The position numbers and the translations under genes are program-made. Positions 43,484 to 54,747 of a DNA stretch of 64,000 nt are shown here, piece after piece (the first letter of the stretch is position 1; each line of letters opens with the position of its first letter). This stretch comes from Anaspis maculata (taxonomy: Eukaryota > Arthropoda > Insecta > Coleoptera > Scraptiidae). Under the pieces are notes generated by a model. It worked only from the letters and a program-made list of their open reading frames with translations, made no database searches and was not told where the DNA came from. The stretch is taken from the NCBI GenBank assembly GCA_949128115.1, contig OX421964.1, positions 14,284,892-14,348,891 on the forward strand. Direction: 5' to 3'.

Positions 43484-46059
43484 CAGGGTGATTTTTTGAA
43501 AAGTTTCCACCTCCAATATTTTCCCGCACAAATTTTTTTTGCAAAAAAGCCAAAACAGGTCGATTTTCTTTTCGAGGGGGACATCTAACCAGCGTATTTT
43601 CAATCTTACTGTTTCATCCCCCTAGGCAGGGTGACTACCCCTTCCAAAATCTTAAATGGGACTAGGGGTCAAGATACACATTGTTTTGAAGGTCATTCAA
43701 TTCTCTTTATACTGGTGCATCTAAAATGAAAATCTAACCATCCGTTCTCAAACTATGAATTTTTTAAGCCAGGAACCTTCGCTGAATAAATTTTTGTTTT
43801 TATTATGCATTGGCGTATCAAGAACCGCCAACACACGTCTATTTCAATCAAGTATTAGGGGAAGGGGCATTTTTTGACAGATCGTTGAGAAACGTACCTC
43901 TCACCCACTCCTTCGCCCCCATCAACAACCCCTTGGAAATCTGAAATGGGATATGAGCCATCTTGTGATACCTCATTTGAAAGGGGTATCAATAATTCGC
44001 CAGTGCATTCGATTCTAATGAAGTCGTCAACAGGTGCCTAAAACTCAACGATCATTTTGGAAAAATTATTCAGAAAGCATTTTTATTCAAATAATTTCTT
44101 TTATTCTGAAAATGCAAACGTTTCAACAGACAGAAGCAAGTGGAACTGAAAGAAGTCAGTAGTTACAATCACAAAAGATAAGATAATTTTTTTACTTCAG
44201 TTTTTCCCAGTTTTTCAGGTACATTATTTTGTTTTCTACAATACACTAAGTGTACCGTATTCGACGTCGGTTGAATTGTTACATGTAAAAAATGGCTTAC
44301 GCTGTTGCCGAGAGGGTTGAAGTAATTTTGATTTATGGTGCAATGAACTGTTACCGAGCCACGGCCAGAGTTTTCAGTGAAAGACATCCAGATAGACAAA
44401 TGAGCCATATGTACGTCAGAAAGCTTTTACGAAAATTCCAGGAAACGGGGTCGGTGAAGAATGTGAATAGAAGAGGTAACGTGGTGGTAGATGAAATGGC
44501 TCAGATTGAAGTACTAGGTCATCTGGCTTTGGATCCAACTAACTCTTTGCGTCGGATTTCTGCAACTACAGGACTTTCGTACTCATCCGTGCGCAAAGTG
44601 ACAAAACTTCATAAATTCCGTCCATACAAAATGAAAATGCTGCAGGAGCTTGTTGAAGAAGATCCTGATCGGAGACTAGAGTTTTGCGAGACCATGACAG
44701 AAATGATCACTGCAAACCCAAATCTGGTCAAGAACATATGCTTCAGTGATGAATGCAGTTTCTATTTAAACGGCTGTGTAAATAAACAAAATGTGCGTTA
44801 TTGGAGTGATGAAAATCCACGCATTTTCAGAGAGGGACATACGCAAGCTCCTCAAAAATTGAATGTTTGGGCAGGAATACTTGGAGATGCGGTAGTCGGT
44901 CCCCTATTCATTGAACAAACATTGAATGGTGATGTGTATTTGGACTTGCTGGAGAATACCATCGATCCTTTAATAACCGATGAAGTTGAAAATCAACGTG
45001 ATCAAGGTGGAAATCCGATCCTGGATGAAAATGGGCTATTCTTTCAGCAAGATGGAGCCCCGCCTCATTACGCTGTCAATGTGCGAAACTGGCTCGACCA
45101 GAGATTTCCGAATCATTGGATTGGCAGGCGTGGAGCGATAGAATGGCCACCTCGATCACCAGATTTGACAAGTCCCGACTTCTTCCTCTGGGGTCATCTT
45201 AAATCTGTTGTCTTCAAAACTCAGCCAGTGGATTTGGTAGATTTACGACAGCGGATAGTTGACGAATGCAGAAGGATTCCTAGAGAAACGTTCTCTAGAG
45301 TGAGACAGGAATTCGAAAATCGTCTCTACTACTGCATGGAGAATAACGGTGGTCACTTTGAGCATCTTTTGTGATTGTGACTACTGACTTCTTTCAGTTC
45401 CACTTGCTTCTGTCTGTTGAAACGTTTGCATTTTCAGAATAAAAGAAATTATTTGAATAAAAATGCTTTCTGAATAATTTTTCCAAAATGATCGTTGAGT
45501 TTTAGGCACCTGTTGACGAGTTTATTAGAATCGAATGCACTGGCGAATTATTGATGAACCTTTCAAATGAGGTATCACAAGATGGCTCATATCCCATTTC
45601 AGATTTCCAAGGGGTTGTTGATGGGGGCGAAGGAGTGGGTGAGAGGTACGTATCTCAACGATCTGTCAAAAAATGCCCCTTCCCCTAATACTTGATTGAA
45701 ATAGACGTGTGTTGGCGGTTCTTGATACGCCAATGCATAATAAAAACAAAAATTTATTCAGCGAAGGTTCCTGGCTTAAAAAATTCATAGTTTGAGAACG
45801 GATGGTTAGATTTTCATTTTAGATGCACCAGTATAAAGAGAATTGAATGACCTTCAAAACAATGTGTATCTTGACCCCTAGTCCCATTTAAGATTTTGGA
45901 AGGGGTAGTCACCCTGCCTAGGGAGATGAAACAGTAAGATTGAAAATACGCTGGTTAGATGTCCCCCTCGAAAAAAAAATCGACCTGTTTTGGCTTTTTT
46001 GCAAAAAAAATTTGTGCGGGAAAATATTGGAGGTGGAAACTTTTCAAAAAATCACCCTG
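43484..46059 (+). mobile_element. mariner-family transposon with long TIRs (2576 bp)
   Basis: TA at 43482-43483 and 46060-46061. Tips are CAGGGTGATTTTTTGAAAAG and its complement. The inverted repeats run about 696 bp (43484-44179 and 45364-46059) with only scattered differences. A single intact transposase gene lies between. Element structure, target site and protein all agree, so it may be autonomous. Confidence 0.92.
44292..45374 (+). CDS. DD41D mariner-type transposase (360 aa)
   Basis: Cuts and pastes the surrounding element at TA sites. The N-terminal part (about 1-110) has two helix-turn-helix-like regions (NCYRATARVF..., LRRISATTGLSYSSVRKV). The catalytic part has FSDE (D153), FQQDGAPPHY (D254), WPPRSPDLTSPDFFLWG (D296). 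Between D254 and D296 lie 41 residues, so the triad is DD41D, as in the rosa/Visitor branch of the Tc1/mariner superfamily (recalled, not searched). The length is normal for the superfamily and there is no stop or frameshift. The last codons and stop fall inside the right inverted repeat. Confidence 0.92.
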   Translation: MAYAVAERVEVILIYGAMNCYRATARVFSERHPDRQMSHMYVRKLLRKFQETGSVKNVNRRGNVVVDEMAQIEVLGHLALDPTNSLRRISATTGLSYSSVRKVTKLHKFRPYKMKMLQELVEEDPDRRLEFCETMTEMITANPNLVKNICFSDECSFYLNGCVNKQNVRYWSDENPRIFREGHTQAPQKLNVWAGILGDAVVGPLFIEQTLNGDVYLDLLENTIDPLITDEVENQRDQGGNPILDENGLFFQQDGAPPHYAVNVRNWLDQRFPNHWIGRRGAIEWPPRSPDLTSPDFFLWGHLKSVVFKTQPVDLVDLRQRIVDECRRIPRETFSRVRQEFENRLYYCMENNGGHFEHLL

Positions 46060-46432
46060 TATAAAGGAAGCCAATTGGACAAGCTGCCATTTTCATATAA
46101 GAAAATGGCCAACATGTCAAAATTCAAGATGGCGGAAACTATTGAAAATGGGCCTTATTTGTCCTTTTTAGAATAGAAAAACGGAAAGTAGGCTTCGCTT
46201 CAACTGGCCGTAGCTCCTCATCAGATGAACCGATTTGATTGGTTGCTGTCTTGAATTGTCGAGGAAGGTCTATTCCTCCATAATAATCACTGGTTTTGAC
46301 TTTCCGCTCATTTTTATAAAAAAGCAATGACGACAAAAGAAATTTATTTTCAATTGTTTCCGCCATCTTGGATTTTTACAGGTCTGTCATTTTGTCGTAT
46401 GAAAAAGGTAGCCTGTCCAATTGGCTAGCCAT

Positions 46433-47924
46433 TGGCCTTGTACACGCGAGGTTTAAAACTGGTGTTAAGGTCCGTAACATCAATGTTATCGTCCGCATAA
46501 ACACCTCTAAATGCAAGTTTCGCAACAGCTGTTAAGACATTTGACCTTGAAATTCCAATTATTTAAACTAAACATGAGTGTGTTCCAAGTTTCACTGAAA
46601 TCGGATCACTTTCTTGGAAGTTCAACATGGCGGCACAAAATGATAAATATCTTTGGCAATTTACCTTCGATTTTCAAAATTCAAAAACCATACTGGAACT
46701 GAAGCACCAGTCTTCATAACTGTGCTATTGAAATGCATAAAAAAAGTTTTTGGGAAATCGCGCTCGTACTGAACTTTCGGCAATTTCACACTGTTCCATT
46801 GATCACCCTGTAGAAACTTTATAAAACATTGTTCGTATTCGACATGATCAAGGCATAAGAACGAAGGATTGAGCTATCGAACACTGGAAACCGATATGAA
46901 ATCGCTGACGGGAATCAAAAGTTATGATGATTTTAGAAATCGTCTGAATTTGCTTGTCCCCTAGATTCTTTTGATGTGTGTAATTAATGACGGATACCTA
47001 AATTTGGGTCAATTATGCGGAAATGAAAAAAACGGAAAGTAGGCTTCGCTTCCACTTGTAATAGCTCCTCAGCAGATAACGCGATTTTATTGGTTGTGGT
47101 CTTGAATTGACAAAGAAGGTGTAATCCTTCATAATACATTATTGGTTTTGACTTTCCGGTAACTTTCAATAAAAAGCAACGAGAACAAAAGAAGACCTAT
47201 TTTCAAGTGTTTCTGCCATCTTGAATTTTGGTATGTCGGCCATTTTGAAATACAGAAATGATAGTCTATTCAATTGGCTATCCAATGCTGAAAAGTTCGA
47301 TGAAATCGGTGAAGGAATAAAAAATTTAGGAGGAAAAATTCAGAGCACGGTTTTTTATGGCCCACCATTTTGCAAAGTTCGGCCTACTGACAAAGATATA
47401 GCCTGGAAAGTTCACTTTTGTCGGATTTCAAAAATGTGTGACTTGGGAATGTTTCGACAAAATTAGCTTGAATGCAACATTAGCTGGTTTTTCAGCATTG
47501 GGCGCTTTCCATTTACCGACACAAGTCGACTTGTGTCGACACAAATCGGCACAAATGCGTTCCATTTGATCTGTGTTACTGTGTGTTATCGACACAAGCC
47601 AACACAAGCCGACTTCTGTTGACACAAAGTGTTGTAAATGGAAAGCCCATCATCTATCAACCTGCCAAATTTTGACAGAATCCAAACAGTAGCGTAGAAA
47701 TTATAGGAGCTCACCTTGAATCAACTTTTTTTCGGATGCTTCTAAATTATTGACTCTCGTAACTCATACGCCACTGGTTGGATCCTTTCAAAATTGGGCA
47801 GGTCGGTTCATGGTAAATTGAAGTTAATTCCGTTGAAACGTTCCTGAGTTACAAAATTTCGAAATCCGAAAAAAGTGAACTTTAAAGGGCTGTATCTTCG
47901 TCATTAGGCTGAACTCTGCAAAAT
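46433..47924. other. gene-free, repeat-derived spacer
   Basis: It holds a diverged palindrome (about 47372-47935: TTTTGCAAAGTTCGGCCTA against TAGGCTGAACTCTGCAAAA), foldback arm copies, and the short hairpin below. No credible coding exon. Confidence 0.55.
47499..47648. mobile_element. 150-bp MITE, GGGCGCTTTCCATTTA termini
   Basis: TGGGCGCTTTCCATTTAC at the left, TAAATGGAAAGCCCA at the right. It is filled with ACACAAG/CTTGTGT palindromes (GACACAAGTCGACTTGTGTC). The target duplication is unclear. The tips resemble PIF/Harbinger-type MITEs. Confidence 0.6.
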
Positions 47925-48322
47925 GGTATAGGTTTTCATCATATTTTGACGAGATCTACCCACAGTTGAATTCTTTGCTATCATCACTGAAACACCCTGT
48001 ATAGATAATTGACGCTTACATACAATGCGCTCACTTTTGACCTTCGGCTCTAATTTTCAAAGATGGCAACTTGACTCGAGTTTTGGTGACCGCACGAAAG
48101 TTTTGACATTGTGACTGTTTCGGGGAGTTCTGAATTATATAGTTTCGACACCAAACACGCCTTAGTAGGTTCGAATAAAAAAGTTTGGTATTTTTTCATA
48201 GAATTTCGTCCCCCTCCCCAAATCTCGGGTCGTTAGGGATGAACTTTTAGGAACTGCTGGTCAAATTTTCCTAATAGGTCCAGACTCCAGACACACAAGT
48301 ATGCAAAGTGGCTTGTTTGTAT

Positions 48323-48836
48323 TGTTACGAGCGACGATCCCGTTTATATTTGTAAACACTCGACCTTTCTGGATCCTTCCATCCATTAGATCGCAGTGTA
48401 GAAGTCTGGAGCGATCTGGTGCATTCCAGAGCGTTCGTGTATGTGAAACTCAATGGAGACTCGAATGCCTGATCAAGGCACATCAGTCCACTTTGGCGGA
48501 GGTGCAGATTCCAGAACACATGGGATGCACGCGGAAGGTGTGTGATTATTCAGGAATGGTCTAGAAACCGCATATGCCAGGCACTATGGAATTTGCTGGA
48601 AGTAGCCAGAAAGCTCGGGAACGCTGTTCGGAGGCCTTATATAAGGCATCAGCCGGCAGCTCGCGGCAGTATTGAATTGGATAGCGAGCGATAACAAGCG
48701 AAGTACCTGCGATATAATTCCAAGCGTGTATAATTGATGGTGTATAGTGATTGTAGTAGTACGGAGAAATAAACAGTGTTTGTTTTAAAACAATCGTCTC
48801 AGTTATATTCGAACCCGTACGCGAAATATCGTAACA
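48323..48836 (+). repeat. left LTR of the Ty3/gypsy element
   Basis: 514 bp. A TATATAAG box is at about 48638 and an AATAAA at about 48766, giving promoter, transcript start and polyadenylation signals. Confidence 0.92.
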
Positions 48837-48841
48837 TTTGA

Positions 48842-48854
48842 TGTCAGAAAGCGG
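48842..48854 (+). promoter_or_regulatory. likely primer binding site, tRNA-Leu type
   Basis: TGTCAGAAAGCGG resembles TGTCAGAAGTGGG, the complement of a tRNA-Leu 3' end. The match is imperfect and it starts 5 nt from the LTR. Confidence 0.45.
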
Positions 48855-48915
48855 TATAATTGAGAATAATTCGACCTGCGACTACAGGACGTTCGGAACA
48901 TTCGTGATTTGGTAA

Positions 48916-50211
48916 ATGCCGGAGACGAGAAGCATGTCGAAGACAGGAGTCGAAGACGCTTTGGCGAACATCATGGCGATGATGCAGCAGCAGAAAAATC
49001 TTCAAGAAGAACAGGAGAAGAAGCGTCTTGAAGAGAAAGAAGAGGACAAGAAGCGACAAGACGAATTAAAGAAACTTCTAGAAGAACAGGAGAAGAGACG
49101 TCTGGAAGATAAAGAAGAACAGGAAAAGAAACGCGTCGTAGAGCGTTTAGAGGACAAGGGAGAACTGAAGAATCTTCTAGAAGGGCAAGAACAGGAATTG
49201 AGAAATCTGTTAGAAGAACAGGAAAGGAAACGTCTGGAGGAAAGAGAAGAAATATTAGCCGGTGTGGAACAACAAACGCGGTATTTCGACGGCAGTGTAA
49301 ACAAGCTGGAAGAGAAAATGGTTGCGATGGTAGAAAAAGAGGTGGAAGCGGTGAAGGCCAATATAACGAAGCTGGAGCAACAGGTTCAGAAAACCGCCGC
49401 CAGTGCTGCGATGGTCAGTTCAGCGGGTGTTCATCGTGTGAAGCTGCCGAACTTCGATGGGAAAAGCCCATGGACTACCTATAAGAGGCTGTTCAATGCC
49501 GCTGCCGAAGCAAACGGATGGAGCGATGATGAGAGAGCTACAGCTTTAGTCCTGGCTCTCAGAGGCCCAGCGTTGGAGCTGCTCCAGACGATTCCTGAAA
49601 GTGAGCAGAAGGACTTTGCCAAGCTGACGAGGGTCCTTGAGCTTCGGTATGGGGACAATCATGTGCGGCAGATCCATCAAACCCAGCTGAAGGCCAGGAC
49701 ACAAAAGAGCGGAGAAAGCCTTCAGGAATTCGAATCCGAAGTCCCGAGGCTGGTTCACCTGGCCTATCCAGCTCATCCAGCGGATGTTACGGCCGACATC
49801 GCCAAGGAAACTTTCATGGGCGGAATAAAAGATCCAGAATTGCGTCAGATGGTCATGATCAGCATTCCAGCCAACATCAGCGACGCACTCATCCAAGCTA
49901 TTCGCATCGAGGCTGCCAAAGATGCTTCGCGCCCTCATCGTCTGAAAGAGGTGAACTTTGACGAATCTGGAGCATCACATGCTTCCGAGAAATCGGTGAA
50001 GGAGATGTTTGAGGAACTTCTTAGCGCCATGTCTCGGAACAGACCCAAGGCAAGCCAAGAGCTGGAGGAAGACCGCGTTGCTTCGGCTGTAGAAAACCGG
50101 GACATCTGCTTCGGGACTGCAGGCAAAGGTCGAGTTCAAGTGGCCGTTCTACACCGGGACGGAGAACTTTCAGCCCTGATAGACGCTATCAGGAAAACTA
50201 ACTCCAGCTAG
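48916..50211 (+). CDS. gag: Gag of the Ty3/gypsy element (frame broken near the end)
   Basis: Structural protein. The N-terminal 20-150 residues are a long charged coiled coil (EEQEKKRLEEKEE-type repeats), followed by the gag core (LPNFDGKSPWTTYKRLF, LRGPALELLQTIPE, LEFRYG-like region). A perfect CX2CX4HX4C zinc knuckle (CFGC..PGH....DC) is encoded at about 50079-50120 but in another frame, and that frame ends at TAA 50199-50201. So a one-base indel shortly before 50076 has thrown the end of this frame off; its last 45 residues are not native. Confidence 0.85.
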   Translation: MPETRSMSKTGVEDALANIMAMMQQQKNLQEEQEKKRLEEKEEDKKRQDELKKLLEEQEKRRLEDKEEQEKKRVVERLEDKGELKNLLEGQEQELRNLLEEQERKRLEEREEILAGVEQQTRYFDGSVNKLEEKMVAMVEKEVEAVKANITKLEQQVQKTAASAAMVSSAGVHRVKLPNFDGKSPWTTYKRLFNAAAEANGWSDDERATALVLALRGPALELLQTIPESEQKDFAKLTRVLELRYGDNHVRQIHQTQLKARTQKSGESLQEFESEVPRLVHLAYPAHPADVTADIAKETFMGGIKDPELRQMVMISIPANISDALIQAIRIEAAKDASRPHRLKEVNFDESGASHASEKSVKEMFEELLSAMSRNRPKASQELEEDRVASAVENRDICFGTAGKGRVQVAVLHRDGELSALIDAIRKTNSS

Positions 50212-53200
50212 CGCTAAGGGGCGCACGCTGGCTGGCAGTCCTCAATGCCCCAGGAGTTACTCCGTCTCACTGCTTCGGAAGTCACCCAATAGCCTTCTCC
50301 TTAGTGGAAAGATTGACGAGGACGATTGCGTGTTCGTAATCGATACGGGAGCCACGAAGTCAATCGTTCGACGAGGGATTCTTCGAAAGCAACGCATTGT
50401 GCCACTGAGGGACGGCGCTCGTTTGACTACAGCTACCGGAGAGTCTGCTACATTGTACGGAGAAGCTGAAGTGAGCATTCGCTTTAGACGGTTTCTGCTG
50501 CGAGAAAAATTCCTGGTCGCTGACATTGTTGACGACTTCATACTTGGCCTGGACTTGATGGATAAGTACGGATTCATCCTGGATGTTGGACAGCGGACGC
50601 TGAAGATCGGAAACGAAGAAATGGCGCTTAGAACATCCATGAAGGCCGCGGAGGAAATCCGCCTACTTTCGGCTGAGACCGTTCGTATAGCCGCCAATTC
50701 CGAGAAAATCGTTTGAGCAACACTGAACGGACAACCTGGAGGACATGTCGCCGGCATTGCTGAACCCGACACAGCTGCCAGCTGCATCATGGCTAAGACA
50801 TTGATTAACCTGGACGAGGCAAAAATCCCAATCAGAGTCATTAACCCGAACAAGACGAGCAAAACAATCAAGGAAGGAGAGACCCTGGGCAAGAGTGAAC
50901 CCGTAGAATGGATCTCACGCTGTGAAGACATATCGACAAAGGCTGCGACTCCCAAGCTCTTAGAGAAAGAGCTAGTGGAGATGTTCTCGCCTGACTGGAA
51001 ACATCTGGATGGCAAGGAGAGAGAGCTTGCGACGCAATTTATACAAGAAGAAGCTGCAGCCTTTGCTATGGAAGGTAATCCTACCGGAAGGACCAGCGTG
51101 ATCCAACATCGGATTAACACTGAGAACGCCGCACCGATCCGACAGGCTCCCCGGCGCCTACCATTGGCGAAGCAAGAAGAGGTGTCGAAGCTCTTGAAAA
51201 ACATGTTGGATGAAGGCGTGATCGAAGAATCGACGAGCCCATGGTCTTCACCGGTTGTTTTGGTCGCGAAGAAAGACGGTAGTACACGATTTTGCGTGGA
51301 CTACCGCAAGCTCAATGATGTGACGAAGAAAGACAGCTATCCACGTCCTCGGATTGACGACACTTTGAGCACGCTGTCTGGATCGAGATGGTTTTCGACG
51401 CTTGACCTGAAGAGTGGTTACTGGCAAGTAGGACTCCACAACGACGACAAAGAGAAGACGGCGTTCTCCGCCGGGAGCGGCCTTTATCAGTTTACTGTGA
51501 TGCCATTTGGACTTTGCAACGCACCGGCTACGTTTGGACGTCTAATGGAGTGCGTTTTGCGAGGTCTCACATGGGAGACTTGCCTAGTCTACCTGGACGA
51601 CGTAATGATCATCGGTCGAACCTTCGAGGAGCACCTGAAGAACCTCCGGGAGGTAATTCGACGATTTCGACGTCTTCGAGGTGCACATCTGAAGCTCAAC
51701 CCAAATAAATGCGTGCTCTTCCAGAAGCAAATCAAATTTTTGGGGCACGTTGTGTCGTCTGAGGGAATCGAAACCGATCCAGCGAAATTGGATGCTGTCC
51801 GAGAATGGCCGCAACCAAGAAATCAGCATGAAGTCAGAAGTTTCTTGGGCTTATGCACCTACTACAGACGATTTGTGGAAAAGTTCGCTGACATTGCTAA
51901 GCCCTTGCACAAACTGACTGAAGACCGTGCGCCATTCCTGTGGACCAAGGAGTGCGAAAACTCATTCAAGACTCTGAAGATTGCATTCTGCTCGAGTCCT
52001 ATTCTGGCATACCCTCTTCCTCAAGGACAGTACTTCCTGGACACTGATGCCAGCAACAGCGGAATCGGAGCAGTGCTGTCACAACACCAGCAGGGCCAAG
52101 AGCGAGTTGTGGAGTACTACAGCAAGGTGTTGTCCAAGCCTGAAAGAAACTACTGCGTGACGCGTAGAGAACTACTGGCCATAGTGAAAGCTGTCGATCA
52201 CTTTCACCAGTACCTCTATGGCCGGAAATTTTTGGTAAGGACTGACCACGCTGCCCTGAAATGGCTACTGCAGTTGAAGAATCCCGAGAGACAGTTGGCA
52301 CAGTGGATCGAGAAACTGCAACAATATGACTTCAAGATCCAACACCGCCCTGGAAGAAGTCATGGCATAGCGGATGCTCTTTCTCGAAGACCATGCAACG
52401 AGGGCTGTAAGCACTGCAAGAGGGTAGACCAGCAGAATGAAAACATCGAAATCAAGGCAATCGTTGTCGAAACCCCAAGAAATTGGACTACGGCTGAGCT
52501 CAAGAAGGAGCAGCGTGAGGACCAAGCCATCGGTACGCTTGCTGAAAGGAAAGAACTTGGCCGGGACAGACCGGAATGGGCCGAGATATCTGGTGAAGGG
52601 CCCGAATTCAAGGCTCTTTGGGCTCAGTGGAATTCTCTGAGAATAGAGAACGGGTTGCTGAAGAGAGTCTGGGAGAGTCCTGATGGGAAGAAGGAGATGG
52701 TTCAATTGGTGCTCCCCAAGAAGAGAGTGAAAGAGGTCCTAAAGGAGATGCACGATGGCGTCACTGGAGGGCACCTTGGGTTGAACAAGACGTTGGCCAA
52801 GGTGCGCGAGCGGTTCTACTGGGTGAACTGCCGGAACGACGTGGAAACATGGTGTCGCCAGTGCGAGGTTTGTGCGGCCAGCAAAGGACCAAGAACTCGC
52901 AGCCGAGGGGAGCTGAAGACTTACAATGTTGGAGCCCCTTTTGAACGCATCGCGATCGATGTGGCTGGCCCGTTCCCGACAACGGAAGATGGCAACAAAT
53001 ACATCCTGGTTGCCATGGACTACTTCAGCAAGTGGCCGGAAGCGTACGCCCTACCCAACCAAGAGGCTTCTACAGTGGCAAGGGTGCTAATAGACAATCT
53101 GATTAGTCGCTTCGGAGTACCTCTGGAGTTACACTCAGACCAGGGACGAAACTTCGAGTCCAACGTGTTCCAAGGTATCTGTACTCTACTCGGAATACAG

Positions 53201-53812
53201 AAGACCAGGACGACGCCCCTTCACCCACGGTCCGACGGAATGGTTGAACGGTTCAACCGGACGATGGAGCAGCACCTGTCAAACGTCGTCGACGAGCATC
53301 AGCGAGACTGGGATCGTCATCTGCCGATTTTCCTGATGGCATATCGCGCTGCCATCCACGACACCACAGGGGAAACACCAGCACGTGTTCTTTTCGGCCG
53401 AGAGCTTCGCCTCCCCTGTGATTTGCAATTTGGCACGCCGGAGAATGATCCCAGAGACATCCCCGAATACGTCGACGACCTGAGGCAAAGAATGTGTGAC
53501 ATCCACGAGTTGGTTCGAAACCGGATTCGAATCGCGACCGACCGAATGAAGACCCGTTACGACTTGAAGGCGAACTCCACGAGATTTCAGGCTGGTGACC
53601 TGGTCTGGTTGTACAATCCTCAACGCAAGAAGGGAAGGTCTCCAAAGTTGCATCCGCCGTGGGAAGGACCGTACACGGTAGTCAAGAGGATCATTGACGT
53701 CGTGTACAGAATCCAGCGAGCTCCGAGAGCCAAGATGAAAGTTGTCCACCTTGATCGTCTGGCACGTTACTCCGGGAGTAACGATGAGCCTATTCGGGAC
53801 GAACAGGCTTAA
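50183..53812 (+). pseudogene. pol: Pol of the Ty3/gypsy element, one internal TGA
   Basis: Makes and integrates the element DNA. Protease has IDTGATKS (about 50336). A TGA at 50714-50716 interrupts the frame between protease and reverse transcriptase; the rest (50717-53812) is open, with 1007 codons from the next ATG at 50789. Reverse transcriptase has VYLDDVMI. RNase H has TDASNSGIGAVLS. The integrase zinc region is H..H..C..C around HLGLNKTLAKVRERFYW, its core has D in IAIDVAGPF, D in HSDQGRNF and E 35 residues on in MVERFNRT. The C-terminus has a GPY/F module (PPWEGPYTVV). TAA falls just before the purine tract. Confidence 0.9.
50192..50198 (+). promoter_or_regulatory. predicted -1 ribosomal frameshift site
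   Basis: GGAAAAC lies as G GAA AAC in the zinc-knuckle frame, directly followed by the TAA that ends that frame. The pol frame is exactly -1 and is open from 50183. GGAAAAC is a slippery heptamer known from lentiviral gag-pol. No downstream pseudoknot was checked. Confidence 0.65.
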
Positions 53813-53823
53813 GAGGGGGGCAG
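53811..53823 (+). promoter_or_regulatory. polypurine tract of the Ty3/gypsy element
   Basis: AAGAGGGGGGCAG runs up to the right LTR and overlaps the end of pol. Confidence 0.75.
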
Positions 53824-54334
53824 TGTTATGAGCGGCGATCCCGTTTATATTGGTAAACACTCGATTTTTCTGGATCCTTCCATCCATTAGATCGCAGTGT
53901 AGAAGTCTAGAGCGATCTGGTGCATTCCAGAGTGTTCGTGTATGTGAAACTGGATGGAGACTCCAACGTTCGATCAAGGCACATCAGTCCACTTTGGCGG
54001 AGGTGCAGATTCCAGAACACATGGAAAGCACGCGGAAGGTGTGTGTGATTATTCAGGAATGGTCTAGAAATCGCATATGCCAGGCACTATGGAACTTGCT
54101 GGAAGTAGACAGAAAGCTCGGGAACGCTGTTCGGAGGCCTTATATAAGACATCAGCCGGCAGCTCGCAGCAGTATTGAATTGAATAGCGAGCGATAACAA
54201 GCGAAGTACCTGCGATATAATTCCAAGCGTGTATAATTGTTAGTGTATTGATTGTAGTACGCAGAAATAGACAGTGTTTGTTTTAAAACAATCGTCTCAA
54301 TTATATTCGAACCCGTACGCGAAATATCGTAACA
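53824..54334 (+). repeat. right LTR of the Ty3/gypsy element
   Basis: 511 bp, with scattered substitutions and small indels against the left LTR (for example GTGTGTG against GTGTG near 54045). Confidence 0.92.
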
Positions 54335-54728
54335 GTATCATCAAATGTCACTTTTTTTTATGATCCTGGTGTACCGCCTGCACTAGCTCCTTGAGTTCTT
54401 AATTTTCAAGAGAATTTGATCAAAAGTAAAGAAATGTATTCACTTATTTTATTTTGGTTTATTTGTAGAAAAATACGAAGAACTATAGGACTAAAAAACA
54501 TAGGTACATAGAAAATATTATATTTGGCGACCTACTTTTTGGGTACAACCAGAACTAATTTTTGAAAAATGGTAGTTGCCACATCGTCATCTACTAGTCC
54601 AGAGCTTGATGACAGAGAAATCAAATGGACCCTGCACTTGGTGAAAAGAGCACGAAAATTGGTAGGATGGTACCAAAGACCGTGCTCTCGATTGAGAAAG
54701 GGCGCCTAGCGGTTTTTTCTTTGGGGAA

Positions 54729-54747
54729 GGGGGGGGGGGGGGGGGGG
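54729..54747 (+). repeat. G19 homopolymer
   Basis: An unbroken run of 19 G. In copy 1 (about 35406-35430) the matching site is a broken G-rich stretch. The run could be a length polymorphism or an assembly error. Confidence 0.85.

Larger units (their letters stand above)
43345..46432. mobile_element. foldback split by the mariner element
   Basis: ATGGCTAGCCAATTGGACAG at 43346 is mirrored by CTGTCCAATTGGCTAGCCAT ending at 46432, with inner arms (GCAATTGAAAATAGAATTTC and its complement). Minus the mariner it is about 510 bp. Further copies of its arm lie at about 46069 and 47160-47280. Confidence 0.7.
48323..54334 (+). mobile_element. Ty3/gypsy LTR retrotransposon (6012 bp)
   Basis: LTRs 48323-48836 and 53824-54334 (TGTTAC..GTAACA) with target duplication GTAT (48319-48322, 54335-54338), confirmed by the empty site in copy 1 (TCGTTTGTATCATC). 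Domain order gag, protease, RT, RNase H, integrase identifies Ty3/gypsy. There is no envelope gene. The LTRs differ at roughly 5 percent of positions by eye. Two lesions, a frame break in gag and a TGA in pol, suggest that it is not currently autonomous. Confidence 0.95.

Noticed and set aside
49002..49361. Serine/phenylalanine-rich minus-strand frame of 119 codons
   Set aside because: It is the antisense of the GAA/AAG-rich coiled coil of gag.
50257..51204. 315-codon minus-strand frame, and other antisense frames to 53977
   Set aside because: They overlap the sense pol domains with their catalytic motifs; no domain is recognisable in antisense.
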